Shown here in pieces: positions 46,222 to 54,861 of a stretch of DNA of 64,000 nt. The stretch is taken from assembly GCF_947495255.1 (NCBI RefSeq), contig NZ_CANLYI010000007.1, positions 1 to 64,000 of the forward strand. The letters are read 5' to 3'. Origin of the DNA: an uncultured Winogradskyella sp. GTDB lineage: Bacteria > Bacteroidota > Bacteroidia > Flavobacteriales > Flavobacteriaceae. Every line of letters starts with the position of its first letter. The stretch's first letter is position 1. Below the pieces are notes generated by a model, which was not told the DNA's origin, made no database searches, and was given only the letters and a program-made list of their open reading frames with translations. The position numbers and the translations under genes are program-made.

Positions 46222-46638
46222 TTAAAGAAAACTCACAATAGCCAAATCGTAGCTCAGCAAACCAAAACCAAGAATAACACCTTTTGCATTAGGCGAAATA
46301 TAAGATTGATGCCTAAACTCCTCTCTAGAAAATGTATTTGAAATATGAACTTCTACCACAGCTGAAGAAATAGCCTTAATAGCATCTCCAATTCCTATTG
46401 ATGTATGCGTATATGCTGCTGCATTAAGAATAATACCATCATAAGAAAAACCTACTTCCTGAATTTTATCAATGAGCTCTCCTTCTATATTAGATTGATA
46501 ATATTCTAGCTCTACTTGTGGAAACTTTTTCCTTAAAACCTCTAAGTAATTTGCAAAGGTTTGACTGCCATAAATCTCTGGTTCTCTTTTCCCTAAAAGA
46601 TTCAAATTAGGGCCATTAATAATAATAAGTTTTTTCAT
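46222..46638 (-). CDS. aroQ: 3-dehydroquinate dehydratase, type II
   Basis: The enzyme forms 3-dehydroshikimate in aromatic amino acid synthesis. The start at 46638 (MKKLIIINGPNLNLLGKREPEIYG) is preferred over an earlier in-frame ATG that adds seven residues not found in the family. The 138-residue protein has the flexible catalytic loop with Arg and Tyr in LGKREPEIYG, ILNAAAYTHTSIGIGDAI, and EVHISNTFSREEFRHQSYIS with the catalytic His. It is divergent from the TRL-like lipoprotein. Confidence 0.96.
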   Translation of the reverse strand: MKKLIIINGPNLNLLGKREPEIYGSQTFANYLEVLRKKFPQVELEYYQSNIEGELIDKIQEVGFSYDGIILNAAAYTHTSIGIGDAIKAISSAVVEVHISNTFSREEFRHQSYISPNAKGVILGFGLLSYDLAIVSFL

Positions 46639-46794
46639 ACAATAAAAAAAATAACACACTACATATCAGAAATATAAGATAGTGCTCAATTAAAACTTAA
46701 AAAGCTAATTTAGAGTTAATATTAATAACGTTAAAAAGGCAAGATTTGAAAATATTTTTGCGTAAAAACCTTCTTCATATTTATAAATAAATTC

Positions 46795-46802
46795 TATATT
46801 TG
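46795..46802 (+). promoter_or_regulatory. -7 box (TATATTTG) of the TRL-like lipoprotein
   Basis: This exact TAnnTTTG match lies 25 bases before the ATG at 46828, in a strongly AT-rich promoter region. Confidence 0.5.
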
Positions 46803-46827
46803 AAAACTAATCAAATTAATTATAATT

Positions 46828-47109
46828 ATGAAAAAAAACTTATTAAAAGGTGCTTTCGTAGCATTCGCAGCATTATCATTAACAGCTTGTTCAATCACTA
46901 TGCCAGTTACTGCAACTAGTAATTCTGTAGGTTCTAAAGTTGGTAAATCTTCTGCAACTGTTGTATTAGGTTTCGCTTTTGACGAAGATGCAAGTATCAA
47001 AACTGCTGCAAAGCAAGGAGGTATCTCTAAAATTTCTACTGTAGACATTAAAATCAAAAACGTTTTAGGTCTTATCGTTACTTATGAAACTATCATCACT
47101 GGTGAATAA
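46828..47109 (+). CDS. TRL-like family lipoprotein
   Basis: The 93-residue precursor has a lipobox LSLTAC (Cys21). The mature part matches the TRL-like family pattern: ITMPVTATSN..VGSKVGKSSATVVLGFAFDEDASIKTAAKQGGISKISTVDIK. The role of the family is not established. The next gene begins inside its last 26 bases, forming a chain of three lipoprotein genes. Confidence 0.88.
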   Translation: MKKNLLKGAFVAFAALSLTACSITMPVTATSNSVGSKVGKSSATVVLGFAFDEDASIKTAAKQGGISKISTVDIKIKNVLGLIVTYETIITGE

Positions 47110-47584
47110 TTTTAAGTACATAAAAAAAGTGGGTAGAGTTTCTTTACCCATTTTTTTTTATTTCTTTTTTAGCTGTAGCAACGTTTCCCAAAAGGAAATT
47201 ACGCTTTTCGATGGCCATGTTTATCTTCTAAAAGAAGGTGAAACAGAGATTAACAAAACAGGTGTTGAAGTTAATGAGTCTGGTGAACTAAAGACTATTT
47301 TTAATAAAAGTGATTTAGTCTTATATAAAGCCATAAAACATAAGGATTACAATACCTATCTTTTTATAGATTTAGACTCTACTATTGTAAAAGAAAATAT
47401 TTACAAAACTAAGTCTATAAACACAAGTAAAATTGTACTTTACCAACATATGGTAGATTCTTTAAGTGAAATCACAGGAATAACGATTTTAAAGAATGAT
47501 AAATTTGAAAACAGATTTTCTCAAGATTCCTTATCGCAACAACGATTTATAATTTCAACTGACACAGATGTTAAAAATAAATAA
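47084..47584 (+). CDS. Lipoprotein, unknown (second of three)
   Basis: The 166-residue ORF overlaps the TRL gene; a GTG at 47102 is an alternative start that would reduce the overlap. A basic n-region (KYIKKVGR), hydrophobic core and lipobox FFFSC (followed by SN) define the lipoprotein signal. The mature part begins EITLFDGHVYLLKEGETEINKTG and is mixed alpha/beta. It is probably an envelope protein expressed with its two neighbours. The family is unknown. Confidence 0.6.
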   Translation: MKLSSLVNNFKYIKKVGRVSLPIFFYFFFSCSNVSQKEITLFDGHVYLLKEGETEINKTGVEVNESGELKTIFNKSDLVLYKAIKHKDYNTYLFIDLDSTIVKENIYKTKSINTSKIVLYQHMVDSLSEITGITILKNDKFENRFSQDSLSQQRFIISTDTDVKNK

Positions 47585-48110
47585 GCTTCCTTTTCTCATA
47601 TTCATTGCATTCATTACGTTTAGCACCTATAATTGTGGTGGAATAAAACCGGCTGCAACAGGAAAAATATCTAAATATGTTGAAGATTTTTTTCTAGGCG
47701 ATGGTAAAATGCAATACTTTGTGAAACCATTAGAATACGTTAGTACAACGGAAGATGAATCAGCACTAGATGCTACATTTAGGAGAGCAGACAAAAAAAA
47801 TGACTCTGTTACTGTTAACTTCTCAGTTTTACTAAACAAAAACAATACAGTAAATAAAGTTGTTATTAAAAATGGTGAAAGTGAATATGTCTCTGAATCT
47901 GTTCAAACATTTTTTACTCAAAAAGAAGATGAAAAGATTCTACATAGACTGAGTATTAAAACAACTTATGCAGATTATAAAACGTATTTATTGAACCAAA
48001 CACATTCTATTACTGTATCAACTAAAGACGAATCTGAAACAATTTCTCTTACTAAAAAATCAAAACAAAACATTGAGAAAATTATTCTCATTTTAGATGA
48101 TTTGTTATAG
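47568..48110 (+). CDS. Lipoprotein, unknown (third of three)
   Basis: The 180-residue precursor (MLKINKLPFLIFIAFITFSTYNC) has a lipobox at Cys23. The mature part, beginning GGIKPAATGKISKYVEDFFLG, is a beta-rich domain with no recognised family. It overlaps the preceding gene by 17 bases. The three-gene chain suggests one transcript from the promoter at 46795. Confidence 0.6.
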   Translation: MLKINKLPFLIFIAFITFSTYNCGGIKPAATGKISKYVEDFFLGDGKMQYFVKPLEYVSTTEDESALDATFRRADKKNDSVTVNFSVLLNKNNTVNKVVIKNGESEYVSESVQTFFTQKEDEKILHRLSIKTTYADYKTYLLNQTHSITVSTKDESETISLTKKSKQNIEKIILILDDLL

Positions 48111-48164
48111 AAATAATCAATTCTGTTAATCGATTCACAACTAACTTTTTCATAGTTTTATGAA

Positions 48165-48196
48165 TTGAGATTCTAGTACTATTTTCCTTAATTTTG
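48165..48196 (+). promoter_or_regulatory. Promoter of xerD (TTG-N21-TAATTTTG)
   Basis: TTG at 48165-48167 and TAATTTTG at 48189-48196 fit the consensus. The box ends three bases before the ATG at 48200, so transcription would begin at or just after the start codon, implying a leaderless or nearly leaderless mRNA. Confidence 0.5.
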
Positions 48197-48199
48197 ACT

Positions 48200-49108
48200 A
48201 TGAAATGGAATCAAGCCATAACAGATTACAAGAACTATCTTAAAATAGAACGCGGTCTTTCAATAAACTCTATAGAAAACTACTGTTATGACATTAAAAA
48301 ATTAATTAAATATTTAGAAGCACATAGCATAACTGAAACTCCTATTTTAATAGAAAATACGGTTGTAAAAGATTTTATTTATTCCATTTCAAAATCTATA
48401 AATCCAAGATCACAAGCACGGTTAATTTCTGGTCTTCGCAATTTCTTTGATTATTTAATTTTTGAAAATTATAGAGAAACAAATCCTTTAGATTTAATAG
48501 AGTCTCCAAGAATTGGGAGAAAACTACCAGATACATTATCTATAAAAGACATAGACAATTTGATTAATGCTATAGATTTAAGTCACCAATATAACGGTGT
48601 TAATCTTGGCGAAAGAAATAGAGCCATTATTGAGACTTTATACAGTTGCGGATTACGAGTAAGTGAATTAATTAACTTAAAAATATCCGACTTATTTTTT
48701 GAAGAAGGTTTTATTAAGGTTACAGGTAAAGGTGATAAACAACGATTTGTACCAATTGGAGCATCTACGCAGAAATTTATAAATATTTGGTTAAGCATAA
48801 GAAATCATATCGAAGTACATACAGATTCTAAAGACATACTTTTTCTAAATTACAAAGGCAAAAAATTAACACGCGCTATGATTTTTACAATTATAAAGAA
48901 GTTAGTTGAAATCACTGGATTAAATAAAACAGTTTCTCCTCACACATTTAGACATTCCTTTGCAACACATTTATTAGAAAATGGTGCAGATTTACGTGCC
49001 ATACAGATGATGTTAGGACATGAAAGCATCACAACAACCGAAATCTACATGCATGTTGACCGTTCGCATTTAAGCGAAGTGTTAAATAAATTTCATCCTA
49101 GAAAGTAA
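48200..49108 (+). CDS. xerD: Tyrosine recombinase XerD
   Basis: This recombinase resolves chromosome dimers at dif with XerC. The ATG at 48200 gives 302 residues: an N-terminal SAM-like DNA-binding domain (about 1-95) and a catalytic domain. The R-H-R-H/Y set is visible: GLRVSELINLK (Arg), HTFRHSFATHLL (His, Arg), MMLGHESITTTEIYMHV (His and the Tyr nucleophile). It stands alone, without mobile-element neighbours, which favours a housekeeping role. Confidence 0.93.
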   Translation: MKWNQAITDYKNYLKIERGLSINSIENYCYDIKKLIKYLEAHSITETPILIENTVVKDFIYSISKSINPRSQARLISGLRNFFDYLIFENYRETNPLDLIESPRIGRKLPDTLSIKDIDNLINAIDLSHQYNGVNLGERNRAIIETLYSCGLRVSELINLKISDLFFEEGFIKVTGKGDKQRFVPIGASTQKFINIWLSIRNHIEVHTDSKDILFLNYKGKKLTRAMIFTIIKKLVEITGLNKTVSPHTFRHSFATHLLENGADLRAIQMMLGHESITTTEIYMHVDRSHLSEVLNKFHPRK

Positions 49109-49175
49109 TATAAAAAGTTTAACTTTATCCGTGACAAATTTTTGCCTCCTGTGTCTTAATACAAAGTAATATTTC

Positions 49176-50351
49176 ATGAAACTCTCCGATTTTAACCTAA
49201 CAAACTACAAGTCAAAATTTTACGAAAAAAACAAACTTTCTAATGAAAATTTGGATGATAGTAAACATAAAATTGCATTAGAGATTTCAAATGTTGGACT
49301 TTGGGATTGGGATGTTACAAGTAATAAAGTTTTTTATTCAAAAGAATCAAAGCAAATCATTGGTTACGACGAAGACGATTTAAAAAACACTTCTAAATTT
49401 TGGGATAGTAAAGTACATCCTGATGATAAGGAAAGTTACTTTAGTGATTTTAAATCTCATCTAAATGGAGATGTCGATATTTATGAAAATAAATATCGTA
49501 TTCTTTGTAAATCTGGTGTTTATAAATGGGTTTTAGATAAAGGTAAAATTATAGAACGAGATGAAAATGGCAAACCTACTCGTATAATTGGCACACATAC
49601 AGATATTACAAATTTAAAAAACACAGAAGATAAGCTCAATAAAAACCTTCAGCTTATCACAAGTCAGAATAAGAGATTGTATAATTTCACCCATATTGTT
49701 TCTCACAATTTAAAGACACACATTGGTAATTTTAAAAATATTTTAGAATTTTATGAGGAAGCAAAAACAGAAATTGAAAAAGAAGATTTAGTTCTTCATT
49801 TAAAATCTATTTCAGATTCGTTAACCAGTACAATTGTAGATTTAGATGATATAATAAGTATAAAATCTAAAGCCCAGGTTAATCAAATAAATGAGCGCGT
49901 TTATTTACATAATTGCTGTAATAAAATAATAGAAAGCCTAAGTATTGATAGCCAAAATAAAGGAGTTACGATACATAATGCACTGCGTAAAGACGAAGTT
50001 ATATTATCTAACAAATCTTACCTAGATAGTATATTTTATAATATCATTTCTAACGGAATTAAATATTCTGACCCAAACAAAAAATCTCAAATAATTATTC
50101 AGTCTGTTCATACTAAGAGTCATATAAAAATACTCATTTCTGATAACGGCATCGGAATAGATATGGATAAATTTAAAGGGCAAATATTTGAAATGTACCA
50201 AACTTTTCACGGTACAATGAGGCAAGACTCAAGAGGTGTTGGTTTGTATATTACAAAAACACAAGTAGACGCTTTACAGGGTGAGATACAAATAGAAAGT
50301 AAGTTGGATGAAGGGACTGCTTTCTCACTTACTTTTCCAAAACAAAAATAG
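49176..50351 (+). CDS. Cytosolic PAS-domain sensor histidine kinase
   Basis: The 391-residue protein has no membrane segment. A PAS_3 fold (about 30-150: LEISNVGLWDWDVTSNKVFYSKESKQIIGYDEDDL, GTHTDITNLK) is followed by a dimerisation/phospho-acceptor helix with HIVSHNLKTHIGN (H box). A HATPase domain follows, with N box NIISNGIKYSDP, G1 SDNGIGID and G2 RGVGLYITKTQVDALQGEI. It should sense an intracellular signal. No response regulator gene is adjacent, so it is an orphan kinase. Confidence 0.92.
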   Translation: MKLSDFNLTNYKSKFYEKNKLSNENLDDSKHKIALEISNVGLWDWDVTSNKVFYSKESKQIIGYDEDDLKNTSKFWDSKVHPDDKESYFSDFKSHLNGDVDIYENKYRILCKSGVYKWVLDKGKIIERDENGKPTRIIGTHTDITNLKNTEDKLNKNLQLITSQNKRLYNFTHIVSHNLKTHIGNFKNILEFYEEAKTEIEKEDLVLHLKSISDSLTSTIVDLDDIISIKSKAQVNQINERVYLHNCCNKIIESLSIDSQNKGVTIHNALRKDEVILSNKSYLDSIFYNIISNGIKYSDPNKKSQIIIQSVHTKSHIKILISDNGIGIDMDKFKGQIFEMYQTFHGTMRQDSRGVGLYITKTQVDALQGEIQIESKLDEGTAFSLTFPKQK

Positions 50352-50401
50352 TTTCGATTTAGTACCTATTTAAAATTATTCAGAATTAAAATACATCATA
50401 A

Positions 50402-50436
50402 AAAAAGTACCTTTATTTTTAGTAAAGGCACTTTTT
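50402..50436. terminator. Bidirectional terminator between histidine kinase and rny
   Basis: A stem AAAAGTaCCTTTA/TAAAGGcACTTTT with one mismatch is flanked by A and T runs. It separates the convergent histidine kinase and rny genes. Confidence 0.75.
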
Positions 50437-50457
50437 AATTTATATAAGTTTATAAGT

Positions 50458-52035
50458 TTACTTTGCAATATTGACTGCTCTAGTTTCTCTTATCACAGTC
50501 ACTTTTACTTGTCCTGGATACGTCATGTCTGTTTGAATTTTTTGAGAAATCTCAAATGATAAGCTAGCTGCTTTCTCATCGGTTACTTTTTCACTTTCAA
50601 CTATTACACGTAACTCTCTACCTGCTTGTATCGCATAAGCTTTCTTTACACCTGTAAACCCAAAAGCAACATCTTCTAAATCTTTTAAACGTTGTATGTA
50701 AGAATCTAATACCTGACGTCTTGCTCCTGGTCTTGCTCCAGAAATAGCATCACATACTTGTATAATTGGTGATAACAATGTTGTCATCTCTATTTCATCG
50801 TGGTGAGCACCAATAGCATTACAAACCTCCGGTTTTTCACCATGCTTTTCTGCCCATTGCATACCTAAAATAGCATGAGGTGTTTCTACATCTGTTTCAG
50901 ACGATGGCACTTTCCCTATATCATGCAATAAACCTGCTCTTTTAGCTAGTTTAGGATTTAAACCTAATTCTGCAGCCATTACACCACAAAGCTTAGCAAC
51001 TTCTCTAGAGTGCTGCAGTAAGTTCTGTCCGTAAGAAGAACGGTATTTCATACGACCTACCATCTTAATTAATTCAGGATGTAAACCATGAATTCCTAAA
51101 TCGATAACTGTACGCTTACCAACTTCTATTATTTCTTGTTCAATTTGTTTTTCTGTCTTTCTTACAACTTCTTCAATTCGTGCAGGATGTATTCTTCCAT
51201 CTGTTACTAATTTGTGTAAAGATAAACGTGCAATTTCACGTCTTACAGAATCAAAACAAGATAAGATAATTGCTTCTGGTGTATCATCTACAATAATCTC
51301 TACACCTGTTGCAGCTTCAATAGCTCTAATATTTCTACCTTCTCTACCAATAATACGACCTTTAACGTCATCAGACTCTATATTAAATACAGATACACAG
51401 TTATCTACTGCTTCTTCTGTACCAATACGTTGAATAGTATTAATAATTATTTTTTTAGCTTCTTGCTGAGCGGTAAGTTTAGCCTCTTCTACTCTATCTT
51501 GTATAAAAGCCATAGCATCTGTTTTAGCTTCCTCTTTTAAAGATTCTACTAACTGAGATTTAGCCTCTTCTGCAGATAACGCAGATATTACTTCTAACTG
51601 CTTTATTTGACTCTTATGTGCCTTTTCTACTTCCTCTTGTTTCTTCTCAAGGAATTCATTTCTATAATCGTAATCTTTAATTTTAGCCTCTAAAGATTGG
51701 TTAGACTTCTTAGTTTTATTTAGCTCATTAGAAATTTGAGATTCTTTATCTCTAATACGCTTTTCAGCTTCAGCCATTTTCTTATCGCGAGAAAGTATTA
51801 CTTTTTCGTGCTCAGCTTTTAACTCAATAAATTTTTCTTTAGCCTGAAGTATTTTATCCTTCTTAATAGATTCTCCCTCAGATTTTGCTTGTTTTAATAT
51901 TGATTTAGATTCACTTTCTGCATTCGTAATTAGCTTAGATGCTTTACCTTTTTCTAATGATTTTGCTATAATATATCCTAGTATTACTCCTAATACTACG
52001 GCTCCAACTATATAAATAATTGTATTGCTGTCCAT
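50458..52035 (-). CDS. rny: Ribonuclease Y
   Basis: This membrane-bound endoribonuclease initiates mRNA decay. The 525 residues have an N-terminal membrane helix (about 5-22, [17 protein letters not shown]) and a long coiled coil (about 30-200). A KH domain follows ([31 protein letters not shown]), then an HD domain ([34 protein letters not shown]). All are standard for RNase Y. It lies downstream of zapA and the 6S RNA on the same strand. Confidence 0.97.
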   Translation of the reverse strand: MDSNTIIYIVGAVVLGVILGYIIAKSLEKGKASKLITNAESESKSILKQAKSEGESIKKDKILQAKEKFIELKAEHEKVILSRDKKMAEAEKRIRDKESQISNELNKTKKSNQSLEAKIKDYDYRNEFLEKKQEEVEKAHKSQIKQLEVISALSAEEAKSQLVESLKEEAKTDAMAFIQDRVEEAKLTAQQEAKKIIINTIQRIGTEEAVDNCVSVFNIESDDVKGRIIGREGRNIRAIEAATGVEIIVDDTPEAIILSCFDSVRREIARLSLHKLVTDGRIHPARIEEVVRKTEKQIEQEIIEVGKRTVIDLGIHGLHPELIKMVGRMKYRSSYGQNLLQHSREVAKLCGVMAAELGLNPKLAKRAGLLHDIGKVPSSETDVETPHAILGMQWAEKHGEKPEVCNAIGAHHDEIEMTTLLSPIIQVCDAISGARPGARRQVLDSYIQRLKDLEDVAFGFTGVKKAYAIQAGRELRVIVESEKVTDEKAASLSFEISQKIQTDMTYPGQVKVTVIRETRAVNIAK

Positions 52036-52059
52036 TGTTTATTGTTTAGTTTAGTATAT

Positions 52060-52250
52060 AAAAAAAGCCTATATCAGTTAGCGGTTTTGTATAAACTCCT
52101 TAAAAACAAGTTTAGGGCTAACAAGCTGATCAAAAATCTGTCTAAGATACTGAAACGAGTTCAGCACTAACAGCACGATTTTACAACTTAAACTCACCCT
52201 TTTTAAAGAATTGATCGTTGAGTTTATCAAAAAATGTAACTAATATAGGC
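52060..52250 (-). ncRNA. ssrS: 6S RNA (flavobacterial 6S-Flavo type)
   Basis: On the minus strand the ends at 52250-52237 and 52080-52067 form a 14-bp closing stem (GCCTATATTAGTTA with TAACTGATATAGGC, one G-U pair). It is followed by a T7 run (52066-52060) acting as terminator. A second helix pairs ATAAACTC with GAGTTTAT (52220-52227 and 52091-52098), and an apical hairpin CTGAA-loop-TTCAG lies at 52150-52164. A rod about 184 nt long with a central open region is the 6S architecture, which binds RNA polymerase holoenzyme and mimics an open promoter. Location directly after zapA matches E. coli ssrS. Identification as the Rfam 6S-Flavo family is from structure and synteny only. Confidence 0.8.
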
Positions 52251-52283
52251 AGTAACCTTATTTTATTTTAAAGAACGTACGAG

Positions 52284-52571
52284 TTAAATATGTTGATTTA
52301 AAAGTTCATTTAAAGCTTCTAACTTTTCCTGAACCTCTTCATTAACATACTCTTTATCTATTGATTTTTGCTCTACTTGAGCCGCAAATTGTAAAGCGCA
52401 CATTGCCAAAACATCTTGCTTATCTCTTACAGAGTAATTCTGCTCAAACTGTCCTATCATAGCCTCAATCTTCTTTGTGGCCTTACGTAAACCTTCTTCT
52501 TGAACCGGATTTATCGTTAACGGATAAACTCTATTAGCTATAGAAAGTTTAATTTTTAATTGATCTGACAT
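52284..52571 (-). CDS. zapA: Cell division protein ZapA
   Basis: The start at 52571 (MSDQLKIKLSIANRVYPLTI) gives 95 residues, close to the family length; an earlier in-frame start adds five. The N-terminal beta-alpha domain and a C-terminal coiled coil (VEQKSIDKEYVNEEVQEKLEALNELL) match ZapA, which bundles FtsZ filaments. It follows a coiled-coil gene by about 20 bases, and the 6S RNA gene lies just downstream. Confidence 0.88.
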   Translation of the reverse strand: MSDQLKIKLSIANRVYPLTINPVQEEGLRKATKKIEAMIGQFEQNYSVRDKQDVLAMCALQFAAQVEQKSIDKEYVNEEVQEKLEALNELLNQHI

Positions 52572-52592
52572 ATAATCTAAATTCACACCTTT

Positions 52593-52883
52593 TTATTCCG
52601 ATAATTGCCCTATACAATGGTCAATATCCCTAATTAGTGCATTTATTTTGAGCTTTGTTTCTCGTTTATTTTCGTCACTACCAAGCATTGAATTTGCCAT
52701 TTTGAGGGTATCATACTTATCTACCCAACCAGCAATCTCTTCTTGCTGCTCCAAAAGCTTTTGCTGCTGCTGTTCTAACTGATTAGAGAGTTTAGCGTTG
52801 GTTTGTTTTAAAACCTCTTGCTTATGTAAAATCTTACTGATTTTATTCTCTAAAGCATCAACAATGTCTTCTATTTTACTCAT
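52593..52883 (-). CDS. Coiled-coil protein upstream of zapA
   Basis: The 96-residue protein is almost entirely coiled coil (residues 1-65: ALENKISKILHKQEVLKQTNAKLSNQLEQQQQKLLEQQEEI). It ends with a helix (NALIRDIDHCIGQL). Size, coiled coil and position directly before zapA suggest a cell division partner comparable to ZapB, but homology to ZapB is not demonstrated. A strong promoter precedes it and probably also serves zapA and the 6S RNA. Confidence 0.72.
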   Translation of the reverse strand: MSKIEDIVDALENKISKILHKQEVLKQTNAKLSNQLEQQQQKLLEQQEEIAGWVDKYDTLKMANSMLGSDENKRETKLKINALIRDIDHCIGQLSE

Positions 52884-52907
52884 TAAAGCAATTCAATACT
52901 ATTGAAA

Positions 52908-52938
52908 CAAAGTTAACATACCAATTGTAAAAACACAA
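52908..52938 (-). promoter_or_regulatory. Promoter of the coiled-coil/zapA/6S unit (TTG-N20-TAACTTTG)
   Basis: On the minus strand TTG (52938-52936) and TAACTTTG (52915-52908) are 20 bases apart and lie 25 bases before the start at 52883, an excellent consensus match. Confidence 0.7.
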
Positions 52939-53161
52939 TTCTTTTGTGATTATTTTTTTATTCATGTAAAGTCAAAAGAATTAACACGTTAACTAAGAGT
53001 CTAAAATTAAAAGCTTTAATTATAACTTAAAGAATTGTCCATAAAGACTTCAAAAATCTCTATCACAAATTAAACTTAAAGAACTACGTCTAAAAAATAA
53101 TACACTTTTATCATTTGTAATTCGTTATCAAATTAATATTTTAGCTGTTCTAGTCCATTAT

Positions 53162-54850
53162 ATGAAACAATTTTTCCTTTTTTTTTTAATTTCTTGCTCT
53201 ATTTATGGGCAAAATGAATACCCTCAAGATTATTTTAGAAATCCATTAGATATACCAATAGTGCTAGCTGGAACTTTTGCAGAGTTACGATCTACACATT
53301 TTCATGGTGGTTTAGATATTAAAACAAAAAGAAAAGAAGGTCTAAAAGTGCATGCAGCTGCTGAAGGCTATATAAGTCGAATAAAAATTTCGCATTTTGG
53401 CTACGGAAAAGCAATTTATATTACACACCCTAATGGTTACACAACTGTATATGGACATCTTCAAAAATTATCTAAACGACTTGAGGCATATATAAAACAA
53501 TGCCAATACGACAAGGAGAGTTTTGAAGTAGAAGTTTTCCCTCATTCTGAAGAACTTTTAATTGACACCAACGAAGTAATAGCATATTCTGGTAATACAG
53601 GAAGTTCTGGAGGGCCTCACCTCCATTTTGAAATTAGAGACAACGAAGAACGTCCAATGAATCCGCTTCTGTTTGGTTTACAAGTACAAGATACAAAAGC
53701 ACCTTCGGTTACGGCAGTATTTGCATACCCAAAAGACAAAAACGCAATAATAAACGGTAAAAACAAGCGTACACAATTACGCTTAATTCCCCAGAGCACT
53801 GGTGACTTTACTGTGGAAGAAATATCAGCAATTGGTGAAATTGGATTTGGTGTTACATCTTACGACAAACAAGATTTAGCACCTAATAATAATGGTGTAA
53901 GTAATATACAAACCATATTTAATGGTAATAGAAGTTTTGAAATTGATTTTAAACGCTTCAGTTTTGATGAAACCAAACATATAAAGCGTTTTGTTGACTA
54001 CGATTACTTTAAGACGAAAAAATCTAGAATTCAAAAATTATTCGTTGAGCCTAATAACCCATTGAGCATGTATAAAGATGTACATGACAATGGTTATGTT
54101 TTAGTCGAAGACAGTACAGCGAGTGTTTATAAAATTAGAATTAGAGATTATCACAATAACGAAACTTGGGTAACAATACCAGTAAAGGGCAAGCCTCAAA
54201 CTGTAAAACAAGATAGTTTAGTCGACTTATCAGATAAATCCATAGTTTACAGTGACAAGGCAACAATCTTAAAGTCGGGTTTTGTTACCGTTAATTTTTA
54301 TGAAAATACAGTGTACGATGATACGTATTTAGAGTTTAAAGTGAGCTCAGACACACTTTTTCTTCATGAAGACAAAATACCACTCCAAAAGAATTTCTAT
54401 ATTAATTACGACTTAAGCAACTATAAATCTGAACATCAAGACAAGGTTTTTATAGCGAACTTATATGGTTACTATAAAAAACCGAGCTATGTTACCACAA
54501 CGAGAAAAGGCAATATTTTAAGTGCACGAAGTAAAAGATTAGGTATTTATGCCTTGGCAATGGATACAGTATCGCCTACTATAAAACCTGTAAATTTTCA
54601 AGATAAAAAGTGGCTGAGTAAGTATCGTTATTTAAAAGTTAAGATTGCAGATGATTTATCTGGTATTAGCAAATACAGAGCAACAGTAAACGGACATTGG
54701 ATTTTAATGGAATACGATTATAAAACCAATACCTTAACACACGATTTTAATGATAATATTGTTAAAGACACCAAGAACGAATTAAAAATAATAGTGACAG
54801 ATAATGTGGGAAATAGTTCTACATTTGAAGCTATATTTTATAGAAAATAA
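53162..54850 (+). CDS. M23 family peptidase with long C-terminal beta region
   Basis: The 562-residue protein has a signal peptide (about 1-18). Near the N terminus is an M23 LytM domain (about 35-165) with zinc motifs HFHGGLDIK (His, Asp) and HLHFEIRD, plus GYGKAIYITHPNGYTTVYGHL. It probably cleaves or remodels peptidoglycan cross-links. Residues 170-562 form beta domains of unknown role, including the Ig-like segment KIADDLSGISKYRATVNGHWILMEYD. The next gene, a TonB-dependent receptor, begins 11 bases later, suggesting a shared operon. Confidence 0.9.
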   Translation: MKQFFLFFLISCSIYGQNEYPQDYFRNPLDIPIVLAGTFAELRSTHFHGGLDIKTKRKEGLKVHAAAEGYISRIKISHFGYGKAIYITHPNGYTTVYGHLQKLSKRLEAYIKQCQYDKESFEVEVFPHSEELLIDTNEVIAYSGNTGSSGGPHLHFEIRDNEERPMNPLLFGLQVQDTKAPSVTAVFAYPKDKNAIINGKNKRTQLRLIPQSTGDFTVEEISAIGEIGFGVTSYDKQDLAPNNNGVSNIQTIFNGNRSFEIDFKRFSFDETKHIKRFVDYDYFKTKKSRIQKLFVEPNNPLSMYKDVHDNGYVLVEDSTASVYKIRIRDYHNNETWVTIPVKGKPQTVKQDSLVDLSDKSIVYSDKATILKSGFVTVNFYENTVYDDTYLEFKVSSDTLFLHEDKIPLQKNFYINYDLSNYKSEHQDKVFIANLYGYYKKPSYVTTTRKGNILSARSKRLGIYALAMDTVSPTIKPVNFQDKKWLSKYRYLKVKIADDLSGISKYRATVNGHWILMEYDYKTNTLTHDFNDNIVKDTKNELKIIVTDNVGNSSTFEAIFYRK

Positions 54851-54861
54851 AACTAAACTAT

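Noticed and set aside
48200-49108. xerD as an integrase of a mobile element
   Set aside because: The protein has the full XerD layout, stands alone, and no direct repeats or cargo genes mark an integrated element.
52036-52283. tRNA or riboswitch in the zapA-rny gap
   Set aside because: No cloverleaf or known aptamer core; end-to-end pairing and the terminal T run fit 6S RNA instead.
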